This document shows positions 54,517 to 63,981 of a stretch of 64,000 bases of DNA, piece after piece. Made by a program: the position numbers and the translations under genes. The notes beneath the pieces were generated by a model. That model was not told the DNA's origin and ran no database searches. It was given only the letters and a program-made list of their open reading frames with translations. The stretch's first letter is position 1; every line of letters starts with the position of its first letter. The DNA comes from Sporosarcina sp. FSL K6-3457 (GTDB lineage: Bacteria > Bacillota > Bacilli > Bacillales_A > Planococcaceae). The stretch spans positions 4,360,001-4,424,000 of the forward strand of contig NZ_JBBOWX010000001.1 of the NCBI RefSeq assembly GCF_038007285.1, in the 5' to 3' direction.

Positions 54517-54984
54517 ATGGAAATAAAATTCGCAACAACATCCGATGCTGCTATCATTCATGATTTAATGCTGCAAGCGTTTATGGTCTACAAAAATGAA
54601 ACACCACCTTCTAGTGCTTTAGAGGAGACCATCCAGTCAGTAACAGCGGATTTAGCAAATGGCGGGCAAGCATTGATTGGCTATATTGTGGACCACCCCG
54701 TGGCCATGGTTCGATTTCAAGTGAAAGAAGACTGTATTTATTTTTATAGATTGTCTGTTATTCCAGAAAAACAAGGCCAAGGGATTGCGAAGGAAATACT
54801 GAAAGCATTAGAGATGTATGCACTTGAACAAGAGAAGCCGCTGATTCAATGCAAAGTTCGGATGGCTGTACCTAAGAATATTGCATTATATCAGTCCATT
54901 GGCTATGAGATTTACGATGAGGAAGTTGTCTATAAACCGGATGGTACGCCCTTGAATGTAGTTGCTATGAGGAAGCAGGTTTGA
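54517..54984 (+). CDS. GNAT-family N-acetyltransferase
   Basis: 155 residues with the acetyl-CoA-binding motif RLSVIPEKQGQGIAKEIL (about residues 82-99). Start MEIKFATTSDAAIIHDLM at 54517 follows AAGGAGAG; an upstream in-frame extension to 54439 lacks a ribosome site. It stands alone between two terminators. Substrate unknown. Confidence 0.88.
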   Translation: MEIKFATTSDAAIIHDLMLQAFMVYKNETPPSSALEETIQSVTADLANGGQALIGYIVDHPVAMVRFQVKEDCIYFYRLSVIPEKQGQGIAKEILKALEMYALEQEKPLIQCKVRMAVPKNIALYQSIGYEIYDEEVVYKPDGTPLNVVAMRKQV

Positions 54985-55026
54985 GGGGACTAGTGGGAGA
55001 TGTCGTTGAACTTAATGGAAATACCC

Positions 55027-55075
55027 ATAAAAAAACAACCCATACAAACCGTCAAATCCCGGTTCACATAGGCTG
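55027..55075 (-). terminator. Terminator of the RidA operon
   Basis: Imperfect minus-strand stem (CCTATGTGAACCG with CGGTTTGTATGG) followed by TTGTTTTTTT, just after the ridA-like stop. Confidence 0.75.
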
Positions 55076-55089
55076 CTTTCACAAATCTC

Positions 55090-55551
55090 TTATTCAATCT
55101 CCACAATCAATTCAATTTCAACAGGTGTATTAAATGGTAATTCATGCGCGGAGACCGCAGAGCGTGCATGCTTACCTCTTTCACCAAATAGCTCCTCCAG
55201 TAACTCAGATGCTCCATTAATCACATATGGTTGTTCAACAAATCCAGGCGCTGAGTTGACCCATGCCAGCATTTTTACAACTTGTTTCACACGATTCAAA
55301 TCGCCAATTTCTGATTGTAGCGCTGCTAAACAATTGACCATCGTTTGGCGAGCCGCTGCATAGCCTTGTTCCACCGTTAAATCACTGCCTACTTTTCCTT
55401 CATGTAACAAGACACCATTCACTCTACAATCTTGCCCAGATGTATACACTAAGTTCCCCACTGTTTTTGCCGGTACATACGCTGCTACTGGCTTGGCGGG
55501 TTCTGGAATCTCGATTCCTAGTTCGGCTAATACTTCCTCCACTTTTCTCAT
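55090..55551 (-). CDS. RidA/YjgF-family enamine/imine deaminase
   Basis: 153 residues with the RidA fold; family segments include LVYTSGQDCRVNG, KQVVKMLAWVNSAPGF and ARSAVSAHELPFNTPVEIEL, with the substrate-binding Arg in HARSAV. RidA proteins hydrolyse reactive enamines such as 2-aminoacrylate. It follows the D-aminoacylase gene (25-nt gap). This could clear 2-aminoacrylate made by the D-serine dehydratase-like enzyme of the divergent operon. Confidence 0.9.
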   Translation of the reverse strand: MRKVEEVLAELGIEIPEPAKPVAAYVPAKTVGNLVYTSGQDCRVNGVLLHEGKVGSDLTVEQGYAAARQTMVNCLAALQSEIGDLNRVKQVVKMLAWVNSAPGFVEQPYVINGASELLEELFGERGKHARSAVSAHELPFNTPVEIELIVEIE

Positions 55552-55576
55552 GCTAGCATCCTTCCTTATTGATTCA

Positions 55577-57166
55577 TTATGATTTTTTAATCAAACAGCC
55601 ACATTTTGTTGACGTTTGTACTTTATCTTTTGTCGTTAGTTTTCCATTTACAAATACATACTGAATCCCTTCGGGGAACTGTGCGGGATTTTCGTATGTT
55701 GCTTTGTCTTCTATACGATCCATATTAAATATGACAATATCCGCCTGATAGCCCTCCGATAATACGCCCCGATTGCCCAAACCAAATCGCCTCGCTGGGA
55801 ATGAAGTCATTTTTCGCACGGCATCTTCTAGGGTAATAATCTGCTGTTCTTTCACATATTTAGCAAGCACCCTTGGGAAAGTCCCGTATAATCTCGGATG
55901 CGGCTTCCCCGTGTAACAGGTCAAACTATCTGACGCAATCAAGGAATTTTGGTATTGCATAACTTGGCGGACGTCATCTTCATTCATATGATAATAGACA
56001 ATCCCGATATTGCCATTTTCCTCAAGCAGTAAATCAAAAGCCTGGTCGATAGGATGTTTCCCATTTTCATTAGCAATCGCTAAAACAGACTTTCCTTCAT
56101 AGCTCTTTAAATGAGGCGTATTGACAGAAGAAATGATGACACTATCCCAGCCAGTCGAAGCAACTAAGTTATCCCAGTCCTCACGCTCCTCTGCAATTTC
56201 TGCCCAAATTTTTGCTCTTTCACTTTGATTTTTTAATCTACCTAATACAGTAGACAAGCCCCCCTCCAATGACCAAGGTGGAAATAGAGTTGTCAGCATA
56301 GTCGATCCCGCCGTGTACGGGTAAACATCGCAAGTGACATCCATTCCACGACTGCGGGCACTTTCAATCATCTCCATAGCCTCCATCACTTTTCCCCAGT
56401 TTCTCTTCCCGGCAGCCTTTAAGTGACTAATATGGAGAGGAATATTCACCTTTTCAGCAATCCATAACACCTCTTGAATCGAGGGAATTAAGTTATTGCC
56501 TTCCCCGCGAATATGCGTAGATAAGATACCATTGTACTTAGCAACAACCTGGCATAGCTCTGCGATTTCCTCTTTATTTGAATAGCTGCCTGGTGCATAC
56601 AAAAGGCCGATGGACAGGCCGATTGCACCAGCTCTCATGCCCTCTTCAACGATATGCTTCATTTCATCTAAATCCGATTGATTTGCAGGACGATTGTCAA
56701 ACCCCATCACGGAAATTCTGACAGAGCCGTGCGCTACATAAGAGGCTACATTTTCTGCAATTAAGCTATGATCCAGCTCATTGAAATAATCGCTAATAGC
56801 CTGCCATCGCCACTCCTTATGTGCTTTACCAAGAACCGGTTCTACATACTTTTGCAGATCTTCCCGATACAAAGGATTTACCGGAACAGGTGCCAGTCCA
56901 CAATTGCCCACAACCTCCGTTGTGACGCCCTGTTGCATCTTGATTTCACTTTCAGGGAAATCCAAAATCATCAAATCCGAATGACAATGCCCATCAATAA
57001 ACCCCGGCGCCACAAAACTGCCTTGTGCGTCAATCACTTCATAAGCCTCCCCAACCGACTGCCCCACAGATACAACAATGCCATTCTTCAAGCCAATCGT
57101 GCCGTAAAACCATGGATTTCCTGTACCATCGACGATTCTGCCATTTTTAATCACTGTATCTAACAT
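55577..57166 (-). CDS. N-acyl-D-amino-acid deacylase (D-aminoacylase), amidohydrolase
   Basis: 529 residues. Metal-dependent amidohydrolase with the metal-site DGHCHSD near residue 58, GNCGLAPVP, HIRGEG, HISHLKAAG and ASDS. Family members free D-amino acids from their N-acyl forms. The first and last 60 residues form the beta-sandwich typical of the class. It is co-transcribed with the RidA gene and diverges from a YheO-like regulator gene. Confidence 0.9.
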   Translation of the reverse strand: MLDTVIKNGRIVDGTGNPWFYGTIGLKNGIVVSVGQSVGEAYEVIDAQGSFVAPGFIDGHCHSDLMILDFPESEIKMQQGVTTEVVGNCGLAPVPVNPLYREDLQKYVEPVLGKAHKEWRWQAISDYFNELDHSLIAENVASYVAHGSVRISVMGFDNRPANQSDLDEMKHIVEEGMRAGAIGLSIGLLYAPGSYSNKEEIAELCQVVAKYNGILSTHIRGEGNNLIPSIQEVLWIAEKVNIPLHISHLKAAGKRNWGKVMEAMEMIESARSRGMDVTCDVYPYTAGSTMLTTLFPPWSLEGGLSTVLGRLKNQSERAKIWAEIAEEREDWDNLVASTGWDSVIISSVNTPHLKSYEGKSVLAIANENGKHPIDQAFDLLLEENGNIGIVYYHMNEDDVRQVMQYQNSLIASDSLTCYTGKPHPRLYGTFPRVLAKYVKEQQIITLEDAVRKMTSFPARRFGLGNRGVLSEGYQADIVIFNMDRIEDKATYENPAQFPEGIQYVFVNGKLTTKDKVQTSTKCGCLIKKS

Positions 57167-57452
57167 ATCTACGCCTCTCTAACATTTTTAAGTTTTTGAA
57201 TTTCTATAGCCTACGTAGGAACACTTCAAAATCACCATTTCCCATAGCTTCTCTTCTTCATCAACTATTTAGAAAATACTAATAATATTTCATTCCGATA
57301 GTAACATTGCTGTCGGGAATTTTCAACTATCTTTCTTTGAGCATGAAAAACTTTTAGTTTGACTTGTTATTTTTACTTGTATTCTATACAATTAAAATAG
57401 AAATTTAAAAATAATTAAAAATTCAGTTACCGTTAGGTGGTCTACAATATCC
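57167..57452. promoter_or_regulatory. Divergent promoter region of the D-amino-acid module
   Basis: 286 nt of AT-rich sequence between the two transcription units. Near 57362-57389 TTGACT is followed after 17 nt by TATTCT, a candidate rightward promoter. A TATACAATTAAAATAG stretch follows. A regulator site could not be assigned. Confidence 0.5.
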
Positions 57453-58115
57453 ATGGAATCTATTAATGATGAAAAAGAATTTCTAACTTTATTGACCAAA
57501 ACAATTGCTAGCCAATTCGGAGATCGTTGCGAAGTCGTATTGCATGATTTAGAACGTTCTTATGACAGTACAATTGTGAGCATTGAAAATGGGCATTTGA
57601 CAGGTAGAAAGATTGGAGATCCTGGGACTAATCTCGGGCTTGAGATTTTACGCGGAGAAACTCAGGACGGTAATCGACTCAACTATATTACACAAACAAA
57701 AGAGGGCAAGGTGCTACGCTCTTCCTCTATTTATTTGAAAAATAGCCAAGGGAAAACAATTGGAGCGTTATGCATTAACTATGATATTTCGGATTTGATG
57801 ATTGCGGAGGATATTTTAAAATCACTCACAACACCAGATCCCCAGCCCATCGTACAGGAATCATTCGTTAGCAACGTAAGTGACCTACTCGATTCTCTTA
57901 TATCCGTGGCACAGGAAACCGTTGGAAAACCAGTTATCGCCATGACGAAAGAGAATAAGGTTCAGTTCATCCATTGGTTTGACAAAAAGGGTGGATTTTT
58001 GATTAAAAAAGCGGGTGAAAGAATTTGTACGTACTTAGATATATCCAAGTACACACTTTATAATTATTTAGAGGAATCCAAGCAGTTAGATATTGCCGAC
58101 GAAGATAAAAAATAA
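57453..58115 (+). CDS. YheO-like PAS/HTH transcriptional regulator
   Basis: 220 residues. The N-terminal two thirds form a YheO-type PAS-like sensor (QFGDRCEVVLHDLERSYDST, GALCINYDIS) and the end holds a helix-turn-helix (FLIKKAGERICTYLDISKYTLYNYL). DadR/YheO-type regulators often sit beside D-amino-acid genes, as here. The ribosome site (TTAGGTGG) is weak and 12 nt from the ATG. Confidence 0.85.
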   Translation: MESINDEKEFLTLLTKTIASQFGDRCEVVLHDLERSYDSTIVSIENGHLTGRKIGDPGTNLGLEILRGETQDGNRLNYITQTKEGKVLRSSSIYLKNSQGKTIGALCINYDISDLMIAEDILKSLTTPDPQPIVQESFVSNVSDLLDSLISVAQETVGKPVIAMTKENKVQFIHWFDKKGGFLIKKAGERICTYLDISKYTLYNYLEESKQLDIADEDKK

Positions 58116-58131
58116 TGTGAGGTGATTAGTT

Positions 58132-59223
58132 ATGTTGATGGACACACCAGCAGTGTATATAAATAGCAAGGTAATGATGCAAAATATTGACCGTATGGCT
58201 TCGGCTATCCAACCACTTGGCGTACAGCTACGCCCTCATATTAAAACACATAAAATCCCGGATTTTGCGCAAAAGCAGCTTGCAGCGGGAGCTAGCGGGA
58301 TTACTGTAGCCAAGGTCGCAGAAGCGGAAATAATGGCCGAACATGGGATTGCTGATATTTTTATTGCCTATCCGATTGTCGTTCGTTCTAAAATTGAACG
58401 TGTACTCCAATTAGCGCGAAAAATTGAGCTGAAGATAGGCGTAGATAGTCTTGCAGGGGCGAGTCTTCTGTCTGAAATGGCGACTGAAGCGAATGTCACC
58501 TTGCAGGTACGCCTAGAAATCGATACTGGATTGCAACGTACAGGGGTCGGTTGCGAAAATGCTGTCGCATTAGCGAAGCAAATCAATGATCTGCCTGGCA
58601 TAGAATTGAATGGAATTTTCACATACAAAGGAGCTTGCTATCAAGGGAAATCGACACTTGACTTGCAAGCAGCTGGACGTGAAGAAGGCGAACTGATGGT
58701 GGCAGTTGCACAGGACTTACGCGTAAATGGAATAGCCATTCGAGACGTCAGCGTCGGTTCTACCCCATCCGGCTTATACGCCGCCGAAGTAAAGGGTGTC
58801 ACCGAGATTAGACCGGGGACATATATTTTCAATGATGCGATGCAGCTGAAGCTCGGCGTCTGTTCCCTAGATGATTGCGCTGCCCATGTCGTTACGACAG
58901 TCATTAGCATACCAACACCAGAGCTGGTCATTATTGACGGCGGTAGTAAAACATTTGCAACCGATGTCCAGCCGAATCAGCCTCCTCTAAACTTACAAGG
59001 ATTTGGCACGATCATTGGCTACCCAAACGCGGTACTCGGGCGAATGAATGAAGAACACGGTATGATTTCGATGAACGGTCCCCATGATTTAAAAATCGGT
59101 GACACCTTATCCATCGTACCAAATCATATTTGCAGCACGGTGAATTTGCATAACCAAGTGTATGTAGAGGATGAAACCGGGGTGCATGTAGTGACTGTGC
59201 TTGCGCGTGGACAATTGCATTAA
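58132..59223 (+). CDS. D-threonine aldolase/D-serine dehydratase-like PLP enzyme
   Basis: 363 residues, alanine-racemase-type N-terminal barrel with the PLP Lys in RPHIKTHK (about residue 40) and a C-terminal domain with the metal-binding pair in PNHICSTVN (about residues 329-337). Both D-threonine aldolase and eukaryote-type D-serine dehydratase share these features, so the exact reaction is uncertain. It follows the YheO-like regulator by 16 nt. With D-aminoacylase and RidA it makes a plausible route for using N-acyl-D-amino acids. Confidence 0.85.
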   Translation: MLMDTPAVYINSKVMMQNIDRMASAIQPLGVQLRPHIKTHKIPDFAQKQLAAGASGITVAKVAEAEIMAEHGIADIFIAYPIVVRSKIERVLQLARKIELKIGVDSLAGASLLSEMATEANVTLQVRLEIDTGLQRTGVGCENAVALAKQINDLPGIELNGIFTYKGACYQGKSTLDLQAAGREEGELMVAVAQDLRVNGIAIRDVSVGSTPSGLYAAEVKGVTEIRPGTYIFNDAMQLKLGVCSLDDCAAHVVTTVISIPTPELVIIDGGSKTFATDVQPNQPPLNLQGFGTIIGYPNAVLGRMNEEHGMISMNGPHDLKIGDTLSIVPNHICSTVNLHNQVYVEDETGVHVVTVLARGQLH

Positions 59224-59224
59224 A

Positions 59225-59272
59225 AAAACAGCCCACAAAAACCGCTAACCGGTCCATGTGGGCTGTTTTTAT
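59225..59272. terminator. Bidirectional terminator between the D-amino-acid operon and spoVT
   Basis: AAACAGCCCACA pairs with TGTGGGCTGTTT with A and T runs on either side, between convergent genes. Confidence 0.9.
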
Positions 59273-59805
59273 TGTTCCATCTGTTTCGATAAAAAATGTG
59301 CAGCTGTTTCTGCCGCCTTTTGTTCAGGTTCGCCAATGAAATGGACCTTCGATAATAAGTAAACAGCCCCAATCGTATCGCCGCCCGCTACAATAGGGGC
59401 GATACAATAGGATTTAACCTGTTCGACTTGTCCCGGTATCCATTCCACCGCTTTTTCAAGTTTTTCAGTGACGATCTTACGACCTGCTAGGATCTCCTCG
59501 ATATCCGGGGACAGCTGGCGATTTAAATAATCCTTTTTCGACAAACCAGAGACAGCAATCATTTCATCTCTATCGCTTATCAGCGTAGGTGTGCCGAGCG
59601 TTTCATACAGCGTTTCCGCGTATTCCTTCGCAAACTCTCCCAGTTCCGATATCGGGGAGTATTTCTTCAAAATCACTTCGCCATCACGATCGGTGAAAAT
59701 CTCAAGCGGATCTCCTTCGCGAATTCGGAGTGTCCTCCTAATTTCCTTTGGAATAACTATCCTTCCTAGATCGTCGATTCTGCGGACGATTCCCGTTGCC
59801 TTCAT
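59269..59805 (-). CDS. spoVT: Stage V sporulation protein T, forespore regulator
   Basis: 178 residues, the same length as in B. subtilis. N-terminal AbrB-type DNA-binding domain (MKATGIVRRIDDLGRIVIPK, EIRRTLRIREGDPLEIF) and C-terminal GAF domain. It tunes sigma-G genes in the forespore. Start at 59805 matches the family; an upstream GTG/ATG frame to 59829 is rejected. It follows mfd as in other Bacillales, separated by a repeat. Confidence 0.97.
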   Translation of the reverse strand: MKATGIVRRIDDLGRIVIPKEIRRTLRIREGDPLEIFTDRDGEVILKKYSPISELGEFAKEYAETLYETLGTPTLISDRDEMIAVSGLSKKDYLNRQLSPDIEEILAGRKIVTEKLEKAVEWIPGQVEQVKSYCIAPIVAGGDTIGAVYLLSKVHFIGEPEQKAAETAAHFLSKQMEQ

Positions 59806-59839
59806 AACATGATGCCTCACTTTCCACAAAATTGAATAT

Positions 59840-60033
59840 CAATTGCGCCTCAGCGTAATTGCGTCGGGATTTTGAATTGAGGCCTACAGGAAGTAGGTCA
59901 TGCAGTCGTTGCCGCAGGACGTGACGGTTTTAGACTGCATTCCTAAATTAACTCCTTTCAAAATCCCTGACATCCGCCGGAGGCTTAACTTGAATTAGCA
60001 AAGAGTTTGAACTTCTGCTGATTCAAGTTAAAT
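59840..60033. repeat. Palindromic intergenic repeat, copy 2
   Basis: Same parts as 17779-17908: CAATTGCGCCTCAGCGTAAT at one end, GCGTCGGGATTTT, AAATCCCTGACATCCGCCGG, and a terminal hairpin with AACTTGAATTAGCA arms. It carries about 60 nt more in the middle (59880-59945). It fills the spoVT-mfd gap. Confidence 0.8.
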
Positions 60034-60086
60034 CCTGTTTCAATTGTAGTATGCATCATGTTTGGACAAAATATGCAACATGCCCT

Positions 60087-63000
60087 TTAGACGGAATCAG
60101 AAACAGCTGCTTCCTTTACCGCTGTTTGAAGAAGCTTCATCATTTCCTCTAACACATCAAATGCGGTCTGTTTCCCCGTATGACGTTCATCGACATTCAT
60201 GATGAGCTGACCACCCTCCATCGTAAAGCCAACTGCACGACCAAATTTCATGGATTCAGACACCAGTTTAGCACCATCTGTCGTTGCTGTTCCTTCCGGC
60301 GATATACGTATCTCAATACGTGTATTCACTTTCTTAATCGATTCTACACCTGCAAGACGTCCCCACGCCTTGATGCGCGCAATACGGAGCAGTAAGTCAG
60401 CTTCAAGCGGCATATCGCCAAAACGGTCCGTCATTTCATCCACAAGCTCACTATAATCCGCTTCGCTATCTATCGCTTTCACACGTTTGTACATTTGAAT
60501 CTTCTGGAAGCCATCACGGACATATTCATCGGGAATATATGCGTTGACTGGTAATGAAATTTCTATTTCCTGAATATCAGCTTTGACAATACCTGTTTGC
60601 TTCTCTTCAATTGCTTCCTGCAGCATTTGCGAATACAAATCGAACCCTACTGAGTCGATGAAACCATGCTGCTGCGAGCCTAACAAATTACCCGCTCCAC
60701 GAATCGACAAGTCCCGCATCGCAATTTTAAAGCCTGAACCGAGCTCAGTAAATTCTTTAATAGCCTGCAGTCGGTTTTCAGCCACTTCCGTCAGCACCTT
60801 ATCACGCTGGTAAAGGAAATAAGCATACGCCACACGATTGGAGCGTCCTACACGTCCACGCAGTTGGTAGAGCTGTGATAAGCCCATACGGTCCGCATCA
60901 TGCACAATGAGCGTATTGACGTTTGGAATATCGATACCCGTTTCAATAATCGTCGTCGTGACAAGTACATCATATTCCCCTTCAAGAAAACTGAGAATGA
61001 CTGACTCAAGTGCTGACTCCCCCATTTGTCCATGTGCAAATCCTACTCTTGCTTCTGGAACGAGCTGCCTGATTTCATCTACTTTTCGCGTCATATCTTC
61101 CACGCGATTGTATAAGTAAAACACTTGCCCACCACGGCCCATTTCTCGTTCGATTGCTTCGCGAACGAGTCCAAAGTTATGTTCCATCACATAGGTCTGA
61201 ACAGGGAATCGGTTTGCTGGAGGCGTTTCGATGACAGAAAGATCGCGAACACCAAGCATTGACATATGGAGCGTCCGTGGAATCGGTGTCGCCGTTAACG
61301 TCAAAACATCCACATTCGTTTTCAACTGCTTCAATTTCTCTTTATGCGTCACACCGAATCGCTGCTCTTCATCGACAATCAACAGACCTAAATCCTGATA
61401 AGCGACATCTTTTGAAAGTAAACGATGTGTACCTACGACAATATCGATGGTACCCGCTTTTATTCCTTTCAACGTTTCCGTTTGTTGCTTTTTTGTCCGG
61501 AAACGATTTAACAACGATACTTCTACCGGGAAGCCAGCAAAACGCTCTTTCATCGTTTCATAATGCTGTTGGGCAAGAATTGTCGTCGGTACTAAGAATG
61601 CCGCCTGTTTACCGTCTGCCACAGCCTTGAACGCCGCACGAATAGCCACTTCTGTTTTCCCGTAGCCAACATCCCCACAAAGCAATCGATCCATTGGACG
61701 CTCTCTCTCCATATCCAGCTTCACTTCCTGAATGGATCTCAACTGGTCATCCGTCTCATCATAAGGGAATGCGTTTTCAAATGCCCGTTGTAAATCGTCA
61801 TCCGCCGCAAAGGCATGCCCCTTTTCCGATTCACGTTTAGCATATAAAAGGATTAGATCATCAGCAATATCCTGAACAGCAGCCGATACCTTGCTTTTCG
61901 TTTTCTTCCAATCCGCACTGCCCATCTTATGCAGCTTCGGCTCTTTTTCACCAGACGCAACATATTTCTGGATCAAATCTATCTTATCGGTCGGAACATA
62001 CAGCTTATCCTCTCCACGGAAATGAATAACAAGGAAATCTTTGTCTATACCACCTTGACTTAAGTTATCAATCCCAATATATTTCCCGATTCCGTGGTTA
62101 ACATGGACAATATAGTCCCCCGGCTTAATCTCCGAATAGCTTTTGATGCGCTCTGCATTGGTCATCTTTTGCGGACGAGCCTTGCGCTTTGGCTTCCCTT
62201 TGAATAATTCTGAATCTGTTATAACCGCAATTTGCTGAAAAGGGAGCTCAAATCCAGCCGACAAATCGCCATCTACGACAAGCACAGCGCCTGCACTCGA
62301 TGATTTACCAGACAGAGCGGATGCCATATCATAATCTTGCAAAATCGACTGAACCTTCTTCATACGTTCAGTTCCTTCTACGACAATAAACACATTGAAA
62401 TGACCTTGTTGCCAGCGCTCCATCTCGTTTTTCAATAAATTCATCTGCCCATGGAACTGTTGCATTGGTTTACAGGAAAAAGTCACTGTCTTTTTCACGG
62501 TAATGCCTGGCACCGTGCGTACAAATAACGATAAATAAACCTTCTGTTGGCTTAGCATACTGTGTAATTCATCAAACGACCAAGAGATTTTCGCGTCATG
62601 GACAATCTTTCCTTCTTCTAAAAGTGCAATCATCCATTCTTTTTCTTCCGCTTCAAGCGACGCAACAACTTCAAGAATACGCCCGATTTCATCAAATAAA
62701 ACGGTACCATTGCCCGGGAAATAACTTTCAAAGGAAGTAGTTGCAGCTGAAAACGATGCGTATTTCAACATGTTTTCTGGTATAATGCCGTCCTTTAATA
62801 AGCCAATATCACCCGTCATATTTAGCGTTAGGCGCTCTTTCGCTTCCGCATCCTTCATCTTCTTCAGGCTAGCGCCAAGTGCTAACTCTAGCTTTTCTGC
62901 GACAGTCATTAAATCTTCAGCTGCCCAAACAAATTCTGAGGCGGGAAGAATTGTAATCTCTTCAAGCTTGCCGGTTGAACGTTGGTCCTCAGCCAAAAAC

Positions 63001-63617
63001 GTACGAATAGAGTCGACCTCCGTATCGAATAATTCGATACGAACAGGGTCTTCCATATTCAACGGATATAAATCCAAAATGCCGCCACGCAACGCAAATT
63101 CACCAGGAGCTGTTACCATTGGCTGTCTTGTATAGCCCATCGATACGAGCTGATCAAGCCATTTTGGTATGTCAATTGTATCGCCAATTTTCGTCAGCAA
63201 CGAGCTATTTAGCCATTGCTCCTTTGTTGGGAGTAATTTTTTCATACCCGCAATAGGGGTAATATAAATACCTTTCCCCACACGAGCCATATGATCAATT
63301 GTATCGATACGCTGGGCACGGAGTTCATAGCTGGAAATAGAAAAATCTGCTGCAATCAGCTCCTCTGCTGGATACAGGTGAACAAGTGAATCACCCAACA
63401 TTTTGACAAGGTCTTCGTATGTACGTTGCGCTTGCAATAAATTAGGAGATACAATCAGAATCGGTTGTCCACTAGATTGCTGGAGCGTTTTGAAAAAGAC
63501 CGACTTTGCTCCTCCTGATAACCCTGCGATGAGCTGGCGGTCTTTTCCCACCTCTAACTCTTCAACTAGATTTCTAATTTCTTTCTCTTGTAAAAATAAA
63601 TCTAACAGTGCTTTCAC
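60087..63617 (-). CDS. mfd: Transcription-repair coupling factor Mfd
   Basis: 1176 residues. Removes stalled RNA polymerase from DNA lesions and recruits UvrA. Order: UvrB-like N-terminal modules, CarD-like RNA polymerase-interaction domain (PGDYIVHVNHGIGKYIGI, about residues 490-560), helicase with Walker A CGDVGYGKTEVAIRA and DEEQ box IVDEEQRFG, RecG-like TRG motif, and C-terminal UvrA-binding-inhibitory domain. GTG start at 63617 with GAGGAT upstream. Confidence 0.97.
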   Translation of the reverse strand: MKALLDLFLQEKEIRNLVEELEVGKDRQLIAGLSGGAKSVFFKTLQQSSGQPILIVSPNLLQAQRTYEDLVKMLGDSLVHLYPAEELIAADFSISSYELRAQRIDTIDHMARVGKGIYITPIAGMKKLLPTKEQWLNSSLLTKIGDTIDIPKWLDQLVSMGYTRQPMVTAPGEFALRGGILDLYPLNMEDPVRIELFDTEVDSIRTFLAEDQRSTGKLEEITILPASEFVWAAEDLMTVAEKLELALGASLKKMKDAEAKERLTLNMTGDIGLLKDGIIPENMLKYASFSAATTSFESYFPGNGTVLFDEIGRILEVVASLEAEEKEWMIALLEEGKIVHDAKISWSFDELHSMLSQQKVYLSLFVRTVPGITVKKTVTFSCKPMQQFHGQMNLLKNEMERWQQGHFNVFIVVEGTERMKKVQSILQDYDMASALSGKSSSAGAVLVVDGDLSAGFELPFQQIAVITDSELFKGKPKRKARPQKMTNAERIKSYSEIKPGDYIVHVNHGIGKYIGIDNLSQGGIDKDFLVIHFRGEDKLYVPTDKIDLIQKYVASGEKEPKLHKMGSADWKKTKSKVSAAVQDIADDLILLYAKRESEKGHAFAADDDLQRAFENAFPYDETDDQLRSIQEVKLDMERERPMDRLLCGDVGYGKTEVAIRAAFKAVADGKQAAFLVPTTILAQQHYETMKERFAGFPVEVSLLNRFRTKKQQTETLKGIKAGTIDIVVGTHRLLSKDVAYQDLGLLIVDEEQRFGVTHKEKLKQLKTNVDVLTLTATPIPRTLHMSMLGVRDLSVIETPPANRFPVQTYVMEHNFGLVREAIEREMGRGGQVFYLYNRVEDMTRKVDEIRQLVPEARVGFAHGQMGESALESVILSFLEGEYDVLVTTTIIETGIDIPNVNTLIVHDADRMGLSQLYQLRGRVGRSNRVAYAYFLYQRDKVLTEVAENRLQAIKEFTELGSGFKIAMRDLSIRGAGNLLGSQQHGFIDSVGFDLYSQMLQEAIEEKQTGIVKADIQEIEISLPVNAYIPDEYVRDGFQKIQMYKRVKAIDSEADYSELVDEMTDRFGDMPLEADLLLRIARIKAWGRLAGVESIKKVNTRIEIRISPEGTATTDGAKLVSESMKFGRAVGFTMEGGQLIMNVDERHTGKQTAFDVLEEMMKLLQTAVKEAAVSDSV

Positions 63618-63644
63618 TCATACACATCCTCTCTTTATCCAAAT

Positions 63645-63710
63645 CAATTACGCCCGGGCGTAATTGCGTCCAGACTTTCATGCAGCACCTGCTGAATGAA
63701 AATCAAAAAC
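63645..63710. repeat. Partial palindromic repeat, copy 3
   Basis: A perfect 22-bp palindrome at 63645-63666 (CAATTACGCCC and its complement) followed by GCGTCCAGACTTTCAT, then GCAGCACCTGCTGAATGAAAAT. It corresponds to the left end of the repeats at 17779 and 59840. Confidence 0.75.
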
Positions 63711-63747
63711 AGAAAAAGCTTTGAACGCCATCAAGCGTCAAAGCATA
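63711..63747 (-). terminator. fin terminator
   Basis: Minus-strand stem TGCTTTGACGC/GCGTTCAAAGC followed by TTTTTC, directly after the fin stop codon. Confidence 0.88.
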
Positions 63748-63750
63748 CCT

Positions 63751-63981
63751 CTATTGAAGCCACTTATGAAGTGAGTAGTAATCCGGAAAGTGTTGAAGTG
63801 ACTGTTGACACTGCTCGCATATACAGCGCACCGTCACATCTCCATCTTTTTCATACGACAAAAATTGTTCATCTTGTCCCTCATCTGCCTTTTGTAATTG
63901 AAGGATGGTGTCCTTCACAGATTCGAATGGAAGTGTACCTATTTCCGTTGCGCAATGCCGGCACTCATAACGAATCGCCAT
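63751..63981 (-). CDS. fin: Anti-sigma-F factor Fin (YabK)
   Basis: 76 residues. Made in the forespore, it binds RNA polymerase core and helps the switch from sigma-F to sigma-G. Two zinc-knuckle pairs are seen, CRHC near residue 7 and CEQC near residue 54. Start ATG at 63981 follows GGGGCGGAG. It lies upstream of mfd as in B. subtilis. Confidence 0.95.
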   Translation of the reverse strand: MAIRYECRHCATEIGTLPFESVKDTILQLQKADEGQDEQFLSYEKDGDVTVRCICEQCQQSLQHFPDYYSLHKWLQ

